Positions 18,904 to 26,222 of a stretch of DNA of 64,000 nucleotides are shown here, piece by piece (the first letter of the stretch is position 1; every line of letters begins with the position of its first letter). This DNA comes from Paenirhodobacter populi (GTDB lineage Bacteria; Pseudomonadota; Alphaproteobacteria; Rhodobacterales; Rhodobacteraceae), in NCBI RefSeq assembly GCF_004022215.1, contig NZ_SAUZ01000001.1, positions 62,001 through 126,000 on the forward strand, given 5' to 3'. The translations under genes were made by a program, and so were the position numbers. The notes beneath the pieces were generated by a model. The model searched no databases, had not been told where the DNA came from, and was given only the letters and a program-made list of their open reading frames with translations.

Positions 18904-19253
18904 GTCGCTCCCCCCTTGTGGCTCATGGCCCCCCTCGGCTCATGATCTGCGTCATCGCAATGACGGTGCGATAATTGGCAAGGCCCGTCGCGAAGGGAAG
19001 GGGGCGGGGACCGCCCGCGCGGGAATTACGTCACGTCACGAAGGTCCCCCTCCGCCCCACCGGGGCCGTGTCCGCCGGACAGGGCGAAATGGCCGGTCCG
19101 GCGCCGAACGGGGATGGCCGCGCGTTTTCGCGCCGCGCCCGCGACGTTCCTTTGACGCGCGCCCCCGTGCCGGACCGGCGCGAAACGCCCCCGGCACGGG
19201 ATCCGGCCCTCTCCGTCTGTCCCTTACCGGCCCGGCCAGCGGGCCTCCGACGC
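18904..19253. other. 350-bp non-coding region upstream of the acyl-CoA ligase gene
   Basis: No gene seen. It holds the ligase promoter region and, at 19026-19042, TTACGTCACGTCACGAA, an iterated ACGTC sequence that could be a regulator site. The rest is ordinary GC-rich sequence. Confidence 0.4.
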
Positions 19254-19658
19254 CTATTCGGCGGCGGTGTGCAGGTTCGCAGCCTCGCCCGCTATCCGGC
19301 GTTCGCCCCAGAGGATCTGCTCGCGCAGTTCCTCGATCGCCAGCCCCAGTTCGTCGCGCTGGCGATACATCTCCTCCAGCCGCCGCCGCGCGACCTTCAG
19401 CGTCTCCGACAATTGCGTGCGGTGCTTGTCGTCCGCGTCGTAAAGGTTCAGCAATTGCCGGATATCCTCGAGCGAGAAGCCAAAGCGCTTGCCCCGCAGG
19501 ATCAGCTTCAGCCGCGCCCGGTCGCGCCGGGTGAACAGCCGTTTCTGCCCTTCGCGGATCGGCGACAGAAGCTCTTTCGATTCGTAGAAACGCAGGGTGC
19601 GCGGCGTCACTTCGAACGTGTCGCACATTTCCCTGATGGTCATCACATGTTGGGTCAT
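19254..19658 (-). CDS. MerR-family transcriptional regulator (first of two tandem paralogues)
   Basis: 134 residues. Winged-helix MerR domain at the N-terminus: MTIREMCDTFEVTPRTLRFY then ELLSPIREGQKRLFTRRDRA and LRGKRFGFSLEDIRQLLNLYD. The C-terminal half is a helical dimerisation coiled coil (RRRLEEMYRQRDELGLAIEE) without a cysteine cluster, so not a metal sensor. The pattern resembles LiuR/acyl-metabolism MerR proteins. The start is fixed by GGGAGGACG ahead of ATG 19658; longer frames upstream lack the motif. Its neighbour at 19953 is clearly related, with the same KRFGFSLE-type segment. Confidence 0.88.
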   Translation of the reverse strand: MTQHVMTIREMCDTFEVTPRTLRFYESKELLSPIREGQKRLFTRRDRARLKLILRGKRFGFSLEDIRQLLNLYDADDKHRTQLSETLKVARRRLEEMYRQRDELGLAIEELREQILWGERRIAGEAANLHTAAE

Positions 19659-19840
19659 CGACGTCCTCCCCCGTCGGTTGACAACGATCGCCCGGGGGCC
19701 TCCCTCCGCCCGGACCGGCAAGCCTGCGCCAAAGACACAGCCTTCCCCCACGTAGTGTCCGGAAAAGAACGCCGCGCGTAAAGCGGAATATGGCGCTAAC
19801 CGGCCTTCGGGACGCATTCACCCCCCGAACGGGCCGTCTG

Positions 19841-19903
19841 CCCTTCATCTTTCCTCAAATATCCCGGGGGTGAGGCTGAAAGCCGAGGGGGCGGCGCCCC
19901 CTG
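19841..19903 (+). repeat. Dispersed intergenic repeat, copy 4 (divergent)
   Basis: CCCTTCATCTTTCC, TCAAATATCCCGGGGGTGA, then CTGAAAGCCGAGGGGGCGGC and GCCCCC. Lies between the two tandem merR genes and is shorter in the middle hairpin than the other copies. Confidence 0.8.
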
Positions 19904-19952
19904 ACGCCCTCTCCGCGCGCGCAACCTCTCCGCGTGCAACCGCGGCGTCTGG

Positions 19953-20324
19953 CTATTCCTTCTTCAGGGTCTCGGCCACGTCGTCGCGCAGGCGGCGCAG
20001 ATCCTCGATGGTGGTCGCCAGCTCGTCATACTGCTTTTGCAGCACCAGCAACTGCCGGTCGGCCAACTCGACCCAGACGCGATATTGCTCCTCGGTGCCC
20101 TTCTTGTCGTAGATCTCCAGCCATTGCCGCAGCTCCTCGAGCGAAAAGCCGAACCGCCGCCCGCGCAGGATCAGCGTCATCCGCGCCACCTCGCGCGGAC
20201 CGTAGAAGCGGGACCGGCCTTCCCTCTGCGGGGCGAGAAGCTCGATATACTCGTAGTAACGCAGGGTGCGCGGGGTCACGTCGAAACGTGCGCACATCTC
20301 CTTGAAGGTCAGAACATCGGCCAT
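19953..20324 (-). CDS. MerR-family transcriptional regulator (second tandem paralogue)
   Basis: 123 residues with LTFKEMCARFDVTPRTLRYY, QREGRSRFYGPREVARM and LRGRRFGFSLEELRQWLEIYD, followed by a helical tail (LVLQKQYDELATTIEDLRRL). Very similar to the gene at 19254 in the HTH and in the following LRG(K/R)RFGFSLE stretch, so the two arose by duplication. GAGGGAGA precedes the ATG. Both genes run the same way with 294 bp between them, including repeat copy 4, and both lack metal-binding cysteines. The inducer is unknown. Confidence 0.88.
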   Translation of the reverse strand: MADVLTFKEMCARFDVTPRTLRYYEYIELLAPQREGRSRFYGPREVARMTLILRGRRFGFSLEELRQWLEIYDKKGTEEQYRVWVELADRQLLVLQKQYDELATTIEDLRRLRDDVAETLKKE

Positions 20325-20472
20325 CGCAATCTCCCTCGGGGCGGAAGCTAATATGGGCGGGGCGCGGCTTCAACCGCGATCGCATCCCCGGTGACGCTGC
20401 GGTGTGGCACGCGCGAGGCCGCTTGCGCGCATCGCGCCGGCGAAGGATAGTGCGGCGGCGAAGACAGGTGAG

Positions 20473-20928
20473 ATGATGGAAACCGATCCCCAGATGGCGG
20501 CGCTGCTGGCCCGCGCGCGGCAGTTCCTTGCGATGATCCCGCTCGGTCAGGCGCTGGCGTTCCGCCTCGATCAGATCGGCGGCGGGCGGGCGGTGATCTC
20601 GATGCCCTGGGACGAACGGCTGATCGGGGACCCGCGCACGGGGGTGATCCACGGCGGCGCGATCTCGGCGCTGATGGATACCTGCTGCGGCGCGGCGGCG
20701 ATCAGCCATCCCGAGGGGCCGGAGATGACCGCGACGCTCGACCTGCGGATCGACTACATGCGCCCGGCGGCGGCGCGCCAGCGGATCACCGCCACGGCCG
20801 AGGTATTCCGCATGACCCGCTCGGTCGCCTTCCTGCGCGCCACCGCCTGCGACGAACAGGAAGGCCAGCCCGTCGCCACCGCGACCGCGGCCTTCACCGT
20901 GGATTTCCCGAAAGAGGACCGCACATGA
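20473..20928 (+). CDS. PaaI-type hotdog thioesterase (first of pair)
   Basis: 151 residues. Hotdog signature TGVIHGGAISALMDTCCGAA with the catalytic-type Asp, then DLRIDYMRPAAARQRITATA and AFTVDF. It presumably hydrolyses acyl-CoA or aryl-CoA thioesters in the cytoplasm. The start is one of two adjacent ATGs (20473 or 20476) behind ACAGGTGAG. It overlaps the next thioesterase gene by 4 bp (ATGA). Close to acyl-CoA ligase and MerR genes, consistent with a role in acyl-CoA turnover, though that is inference. Confidence 0.85.
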   Translation: MMETDPQMAALLARARQFLAMIPLGQALAFRLDQIGGGRAVISMPWDERLIGDPRTGVIHGGAISALMDTCCGAAAISHPEGPEMTATLDLRIDYMRPAAARQRITATAEVFRMTRSVAFLRATACDEQEGQPVATATAAFTVDFPKEDRT

Positions 20929-21422
20929 CCCGCCCGCCCGAACCCGTTCAGGTCGTCAAGCAGCGCCGCGACGCCGCGCTGCGGGCACTGGTGTCCGGCG
21001 TGCCCTATATCGGCTTCCTCGGCGTCCGGTTCGAGCGGCTGGGGGATGAGCTGACCGCCGTCCTGCCGTTTCAGGACAAACTGATCGGCAACCCGCTGCT
21101 GCCGGCGCTGCATGGCGGCGCGACCTCGGCCTTCCTCGAGGTCACGGCGATCGTCGAGCTGGCCTGGGCCACCCTCTGGGCGGATCTGGAGGCGGGTCGC
21201 ATCGACCCCGACATCGCCGAGACGATGCTGCCGCGCCTGCCCAAGACCATCGATTTCACCGTGGATTTCCTGCGCACCGGCCTGCCGCGCGACGCCTATG
21301 CCCGGGCGCGGGTGAACCGCTCGGGGCGGCGCTACGCCTCGGTTCAGGTGGAGGGATGGCAGGACAACCGCGCCCGTCCCTTCATTCAGGCCACCGGCCA
21401 TTTCCTGATGCCCGACGCCTGA
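20925..21422 (+). CDS. PaaI-type hotdog thioesterase (second of pair)
   Basis: 165 residues, the same hotdog fold as the preceding gene: LPALHGGATSAFLEVTAIVE and KTIDFTVDFLRTGLPRDAYA. In the position of the catalytic Asp of ALMD it has Glu (AFLE), so its activity may differ or need its partner. Paired hotdog genes of this kind often make separate homotetramers, but a mixed assembly cannot be excluded. Its stop TGA is directly followed by the ATG of the MATE gene, so the three genes form one operon. Confidence 0.82.
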   Translation: MTRPPEPVQVVKQRRDAALRALVSGVPYIGFLGVRFERLGDELTAVLPFQDKLIGNPLLPALHGGATSAFLEVTAIVELAWATLWADLEAGRIDPDIAETMLPRLPKTIDFTVDFLRTGLPRDAYARARVNRSGRRYASVQVEGWQDNRARPFIQATGHFLMPDA

Positions 21423-22721
21423 ATGGAACCGATAGACCACCGCCGGGTGCTGCGCGTCGCAGTGCCGATCGTGCTGTCGAATGCGACGGTGCCGCTGCTC
21501 GGGCTGGTGAACACCGGCGTCGTCGGGCAGCTTGGTCAGGCGGCGCCCATCGGCGCGGTGGGGATCGGGGCGGTGATCCTCGTCTCGCTCTACTGGATCT
21601 TCGGCTTCCTGCGGATGGGGACCACGGGCCTCGTCGCGCAGGCGAAGGGGCAGGGCGACACGCGCGAGGGGGCGGCGGTGCTGATGCGCGCGCTCCTGAT
21701 CGCCTTCGCGGCGGGGCTGGGGCTCGTGCTGCTGCAAGGCCCGCTGTTCTGGGGCGCCTTCCGCATCGCCCCCACCAGCGACGAGGTCGAGGCGCTGGCC
21801 CGATCCTACCTGTCGATCCGCATCTGGGGCGCGCCCGCGACGATTGCGCTCTACGCCCTGACGGGGTGGCTGATCGCGCTCGAACGGACGCGGGCGGTGC
21901 TGGTGCTGCAACTGTGGATGAACGGGCTGAACGTGGTGCTGGACCTCGGCTTCGTGCTGGGGCTCGGCTGGGGCGTGCCCGGCGTCGCGGCGGCAACGCT
22001 GATCGCGGAATATGCCGGGCTCGCGCTGGCGCTGTGGTTCGTGCGCGAGGTGTTTTTCGCCCGCCCCGGCCGCGCCGCGGTCTTCGACCGCACCCGCCTG
22101 CTGCGGATGGCGCGGGTGAATACCGACATCATGGTCCGGTCGGTCCTGCTGCAAGGCTGCTTCACCGCCTTCCTGTTCCTCGGCGCGGGCGAGGGGGACA
22201 TCGCCCTTGCCGCCAATCAGGTGCTGCTGCAATTCCTTGAAATCACCGCCTATGCGCTCGACGGCTTCGCCTTCGCGGCGGAAACGCTGGTGGGGCAGGC
22301 GGTCGGCGCGCGCGACCCGCGCGGCGTGCGGCGCGCGGCCATCGTCGCCTCGCGATGGGGGGCGGGCGGGGCGCTGGCGCTCAGCCTCGTCTTCATGCTC
22401 GCGGGGCCGGCGCTGATCGACCTGATGGCCAGCGCGCCCGAGGTGCGGGAAACCGCGCGCCATTACCTGCCGTGGCTCTGGCTCATGCCGATGGTCAGCG
22501 TGGCGGGCTACATGTTCGACGGGATCTTCGTCGGCGCGACGCTGACGCGCGAGATGCGCAACGCCGTCGCGCTGTCGGTCGCGGTCTATGCCGTGGTGCT
22601 GGCCATCGCGCTGCCGCTGTTCGGCAATCACGGCCTCTGGGCGGCGCTGACGGCGCTGAACACGGCGCGCGGCCTGACCATGGCGCGGCTCTACCCCCGG
22701 GCCGAGGCAAAGGCCGCCTGA
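21423..22721 (+). CDS. MATE family efflux transporter (DinF-like)
   Basis: 432-residue polytopic membrane protein with about 12 helices in two related halves; the first begins RVAVPIVLSNATVPLLGLVN, typical of DinF/NorM proteins (cation-coupled drug or metabolite exporters). QVLLQFLEITAYALDGFAFA, AETLVGQAVGARD and VAGYMFDGIF are family segments. It starts without a gap after the second thioesterase. Repeat copy 5 lies after its stop codon, before convergent trpS. Substrate unknown. Confidence 0.88.
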   Translation: MEPIDHRRVLRVAVPIVLSNATVPLLGLVNTGVVGQLGQAAPIGAVGIGAVILVSLYWIFGFLRMGTTGLVAQAKGQGDTREGAAVLMRALLIAFAAGLGLVLLQGPLFWGAFRIAPTSDEVEALARSYLSIRIWGAPATIALYALTGWLIALERTRAVLVLQLWMNGLNVVLDLGFVLGLGWGVPGVAAATLIAEYAGLALALWFVREVFFARPGRAAVFDRTRLLRMARVNTDIMVRSVLLQGCFTAFLFLGAGEGDIALAANQVLLQFLEITAYALDGFAFAAETLVGQAVGARDPRGVRRAAIVASRWGAGGALALSLVFMLAGPALIDLMASAPEVRETARHYLPWLWLMPMVSVAGYMFDGIFVGATLTREMRNAVALSVAVYAVVLAIALPLFGNHGLWAALTALNTARGLTMARLYPRAEAKAA

Positions 22722-22732
22722 ACGCGCCCCTG

Positions 22733-22785
22733 CCTTCATTCTTCCATAAGTATCCTGCGGGGGTGCGGGGGCGCAAAGCCCCCGC
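22733..22785 (+). repeat. Dispersed intergenic repeat, copy 5 (degenerate)
   Basis: CCTTCATTCTTCCATAAGTA then TCCTGCGGGGGTGCGGGGGC, a short loop and GCCCCCGC. It keeps the outer arm and the terminal hairpin but the core is altered and the middle hairpin is lost. Between convergent MATE and trpS genes. Confidence 0.75.
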
Positions 22786-22794
22786 CGCGACGGA

Positions 22795-23838
22795 TCAGCC
22801 GCGCACCATCCCCATGATGTCGAGCGCCTGTTCCAGGATCGGCTGCGCGATGGCGCGCGCCTTGCCCGCGCCCTGCGTCAGGGTCCGGTCGATTTCCGCC
22901 GGATCGTTCATCAGCCGCGCCATCTCGGTCGAGATCGGTTCGAGCTTCGCCACCGCCAGATCGGCCAGCGCCGGCTTGAACACGCCCCAGCCCTGACCGC
23001 CGAATTCCGCGATCACATCCGCCGCCGTCCGGCCCGCCAGCGCTGCGTAGATGTTCACGAGGTTGCGCGCCTCGGCCCGGCCTTCCAGCCCCTCGAGGCT
23101 TTCGGGCAAAGGCGCGGGATCGGTCACCGCCTTGCGGAACTTCTTCGCGATCGTGTCGGCGTCATCGGTCAGGTTGATCCGGCTGGCGTCCGAGGGATCG
23201 GATTTCGACATCTTCTTCGAGCCGTCCTTCAGGCTCATCACGCGGGTCGCCGTGCCCTCGATCAAGGGCTCCGGCGCGGGGAAGAAATCCACCCCGTAAT
23301 CGTGGTTGAACTTCGCCGCGATGTCGCGGGTCAGCTCCAGATGCTGCTTCTGATCCTCGCCCACCGGCACCATCGTCGCGTGATAGGTCAGGATGTCCGC
23401 CGCCATCAGCGACGGATAGGCCAAAAGCCCGAGCGAGGAATTCTCGGCGTTCTTGCCCTGGGTCTTATCCTTGAACTGGGTCATGCGGTACATCCAGCCG
23501 ATGCGGGCGACGCAGTTCAGCAGCCAGGCCATTTCCGCATGGGCGGAAACCTGCGACTGGTTGAACAGGATGGACCGCGCCGGATCCACCCCCGAGGCGA
23601 TGAAGGCCGCCGCCGCCTCGCGCGTCTGCCGCCTGAGCGCCTCCGGTTCCTGCCAGACCGTGATCGCATGCAGATCGACGAGGCAGTAGATCGTCTCGAT
23701 CCCCTCGTCCTGCTTTTCGGCGAACCGCTTCAGCGCGCCCAGATAGTTCCCCAGCGTCAGGTTCCCCGACGGCTGAATCCCCGAAAAGACGCGGGGGGTG
23801 AACTTGGCATTGGGATCGGCAGGCGTATCGGTGGTCAT
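22795..23838 (-). CDS. trpS: Tryptophanyl-tRNA synthetase
   Basis: Class I synthetase charging tRNA-Trp. 347 residues, typical. HIGH-like motif in [16 protein letters not shown] and KMSKS motif in [13 protein letters not shown] are both intact; [20 protein letters not shown] and [19 protein letters not shown] are family segments. GAGGAGA precedes the ATG. Divergent from the rhomboid-like gene with 142 bp between. Confidence 0.97.
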   Translation of the reverse strand: MTTDTPADPNAKFTPRVFSGIQPSGNLTLGNYLGALKRFAEKQDEGIETIYCLVDLHAITVWQEPEALRRQTREAAAAFIASGVDPARSILFNQSQVSAHAEMAWLLNCVARIGWMYRMTQFKDKTQGKNAENSSLGLLAYPSLMAADILTYHATMVPVGEDQKQHLELTRDIAAKFNHDYGVDFFPAPEPLIEGTATRVMSLKDGSKKMSKSDPSDASRINLTDDADTIAKKFRKAVTDPAPLPESLEGLEGRAEARNLVNIYAALAGRTAADVIAEFGGQGWGVFKPALADLAVAKLEPISTEMARLMNDPAEIDRTLTQGAGKARAIAQPILEQALDIMGMVRG

Positions 23839-23980
23839 GGCATTCTCCTCGGCCGGGCTGGAAATCGGCTGTGGGACGGCTTATCGCTAAAGCGCGCGGG
23901 GCGTCAACCGAGGCCCCGCCCAAAGCGCCTGCCATAACCGCCCGCCGGAACCCTCCGGCCAGCCCCCTTGAGGAGAGTCC

Positions 23981-24664
23981 ATGCGCCCGGGTCATGACCT
24001 GCATCCGATCAACCCGCTGCCGCCGGTGGTGTGGCTGCTCTGCGGCCCCATCATCGCCGGAGAGATCCTGTTCGGCCTCGGCCAGTCCGGCCTGTTCGGC
24101 AATGCCGCGATCGGCTGGCGTCTCGACGCGCTGCAACGCTTCGCCTTCGGGCCGGACATCCTGCGCGGCATGATCGCGCAGAACATCTGGCCGTGGCGGC
24201 AGGTGGTGCGGATCCTGACCTATCCCTTCGTGCATGGCGCCTTCTTCCACGCGGCGATGGTGCTGGTGTTCACGCTCGCGCTTGGCAAGATGGTGGGCGA
24301 GATCTTCAAGGGCTGGGCCGTGGCGGCGGTGTTCTTTGCCGCGACGATCTCCGGCGCGCTGGTCTATACCGCGGTGCCTTTCACGCAGGGCGCGCTTTAC
24401 GGCGGCTATCCGGGGGCCTACGGGCTGATCGGCGCCTTTACCTGGATGCTGTGGATGCGGCTTGGGCAGGCGAATGCCAACCGGGGGCGGGCCTTCGTCT
24501 TCATCGGCGCGCTGATGGGGATCCGTCTGCTGTTCGGGCTGCTGTTCGGCGGCACGCCCGACTGGATCGCCGATTTCACCGGCTTCGGCGCGGGGTTCCT
24601 GATCTCGTTCCTCGTGGCGCCGGGGGCGTGGCGGCGGATGCTGGGGCAGATCCGGCGCCGCTGA
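23981..24664 (+). CDS. Rhomboid-family membrane protein lacking catalytic residues
   Basis: 227 residues with about six transmembrane helices in rhomboid order. The motif after the first helix reads YPFVHGAFFHAAMVLVFTLA, matching the FxHxxxxHLxxN element but without the Asn. The active-site GxSG segment reads GGYPGAYGLIGAF, where the serine is Tyr. The last-helix AHxxGxxxG reads DWIADFTGFGAGF, where the catalytic His is missing. With nucleophile, base and oxyanion residue all replaced it should not be a protease. AGGAGAG precedes the ATG. It converges with murJ (stop codon of the rhomboid gene abuts the end of murJ). Confidence 0.85.
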   Translation: MRPGHDLHPINPLPPVVWLLCGPIIAGEILFGLGQSGLFGNAAIGWRLDALQRFAFGPDILRGMIAQNIWPWRQVVRILTYPFVHGAFFHAAMVLVFTLALGKMVGEIFKGWAVAAVFFAATISGALVYTAVPFTQGALYGGYPGAYGLIGAFTWMLWMRLGQANANRGRAFVFIGALMGIRLLFGLLFGGTPDWIADFTGFGAGFLISFLVAPGAWRRMLGQIRRR

Positions 24665-26212
24665 TCAGGCGCGCTTGCGCCGCAGCATGGATTTCAGATC
24701 GCCCGGCCGGTAGGCGCCGATCAGCGCGCCGAAGCCGAAATAGACCACGATCCCGCCGCCGCACAGCAGGCCGAGCGCCCCCCACCGCGCGCCGCGCTCC
24801 GCGAGCATCGGCGCCAGCGCATCGGCCGCAAGCCACAGCACCACACCCATCGCCGCCGAGGCGATGGTGATCCGCCAAAAGCGTTTGCGGAACCGCGCAT
24901 CCAGACGCGCCGCATCGCCCATGCCGCGCACCCCCCACCAGAGCTGCGCTAGCATCACCCAGCCCGACACCGTGGTGGCCCAGGCGGCGGCGGCAAAGCC
25001 CATCACCGGCATCATGCCCACCGCGAAGCCCGCATTCACCAGCATCGAGACGATGGCATAGTAGAACGGCCGCCGCGTATCCTCGCGCGCGTAATACAGA
25101 GGTTGCAGGACCTTTTGCAGCACGAAGGCGGGCAGGCCGATGCCATAGATGGCCAGCGCCAGCGCCGTCGCCACGGTATCCTCGGGCCGCCACGCGCCGC
25201 GGTCATAAAGGACGGAAATCAGCGGCCCCGCGATCACCACCAGCGCCACCGCGGCAGGCAGCGTCAGGAACAGCGCGAATTCCGCCCCGCGCGAAAAGCT
25301 GTCGCGCGACGCGACGGCATCCCCCGACCGCAGGTGCCGCGACAGCACCGGCAGCAGCACCGTGCCGATCGCGATGCCGACGACGCCAAGCGGAAGCTGA
25401 TACAGCCGGTCGGCATAGGACAGCCACGCGACCGCGCCCTCGGTGAACGAGGCCACCTGCCGCCCGACGATCAGGTTGACCTGCACCACGCCGCCCGCCA
25501 GAACCGCAGGCCCCGCGATGACCAGCAGCCGGCGCATCTCGGGCGACATGCGCGGCACGCCGGGCCACAGCGTGAAGCCCAGCCGATGCGCCGCCCACCA
25601 GGTAAAGGCGAACTGCGCCACCCCCGTCACCGGCACCGTCCATGCGAGCGTCAGCCCCATGTCCCAGCCGAACCTGTCGGCGAGCCACATGGCGATGATG
25701 AAGATCAGGTTCATCAGGACGGGAACCAGCGACGCCTCGGTGAACTTGCCGAAGGCGTTCAGCACGCCCGACAGCAGCGCCACGAGCGAGATGAACAGGA
25801 TATAGCTGAACCCGATCCGGCCGTAGAGCACCGCCAGCGTGAACCGTTCGTCGCCGTGAAAGCCCGAGGCCATCGCCCAGACGAGCCACGGCATCAGCGC
25901 CGTGCCGATCAGCGTGAAGATCAGCAGCACCGCCGTCAGGCCGGAAAACGCCTGCTGCGCGAAGGCCTTGGGATCCTCGCCGCTTTCCAGCCGCTTGGCG
26001 AACATCGGCACGAAGGCCATGTTGAACGCGCCCTCGGCAAAGAAGCGGCGGAACATGTTGGGCAGCGAAAAGGCGATCAGGAACGCCTCGGCCACCGGCC
26101 CGGCGCCCAGATAGGCCGCCATCATCATGTCGCGGGCAAAGCCCAGAAGGCGCGACCCGAAGGTCCAGGCGCCTACGGTGAGGAAGCCCCTCACAAGTCG
26201 GATCGGTTTCAT
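24665..26212 (-). CDS. murJ: Lipid II flippase
   Basis: Moves lipid II across the inner membrane for peptidoglycan synthesis. 515 residues, about 14 helices. N-terminal VGAWTFGSRLLGFARDMMMA (with the Arg residues used by MurJ), FRRFFAEGAFNMAFVPMFAK and QKVLQPLYYAREDTRRPF are characteristic MurJ/MviN motifs. It begins 10 bp after the glnD stop codon on the same strand, the glnD-murJ order commonly seen in alphaproteobacteria. Confidence 0.95.
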   Translation of the reverse strand: MKPIRLVRGFLTVGAWTFGSRLLGFARDMMMAAYLGAGPVAEAFLIAFSLPNMFRRFFAEGAFNMAFVPMFAKRLESGEDPKAFAQQAFSGLTAVLLIFTLIGTALMPWLVWAMASGFHGDERFTLAVLYGRIGFSYILFISLVALLSGVLNAFGKFTEASLVPVLMNLIFIIAMWLADRFGWDMGLTLAWTVPVTGVAQFAFTWWAAHRLGFTLWPGVPRMSPEMRRLLVIAGPAVLAGGVVQVNLIVGRQVASFTEGAVAWLSYADRLYQLPLGVVGIAIGTVLLPVLSRHLRSGDAVASRDSFSRGAEFALFLTLPAAVALVVIAGPLISVLYDRGAWRPEDTVATALALAIYGIGLPAFVLQKVLQPLYYAREDTRRPFYYAIVSMLVNAGFAVGMMPVMGFAAAAWATTVSGWVMLAQLWWGVRGMGDAARLDARFRKRFWRITIASAAMGVVLWLAADALAPMLAERGARWGALGLLCGGGIVVYFGFGALIGAYRPGDLKSMLRRKRA

Positions 26213-26222
26213 GCCTGCGCTT

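Noticed and set aside
19026-19042. Iterated ACGTC as a MerR operator for the acyl-CoA ligase
   Set aside because: Symmetry is imperfect and no second copy was found upstream of either merR gene; kept only as a note in the region entry.
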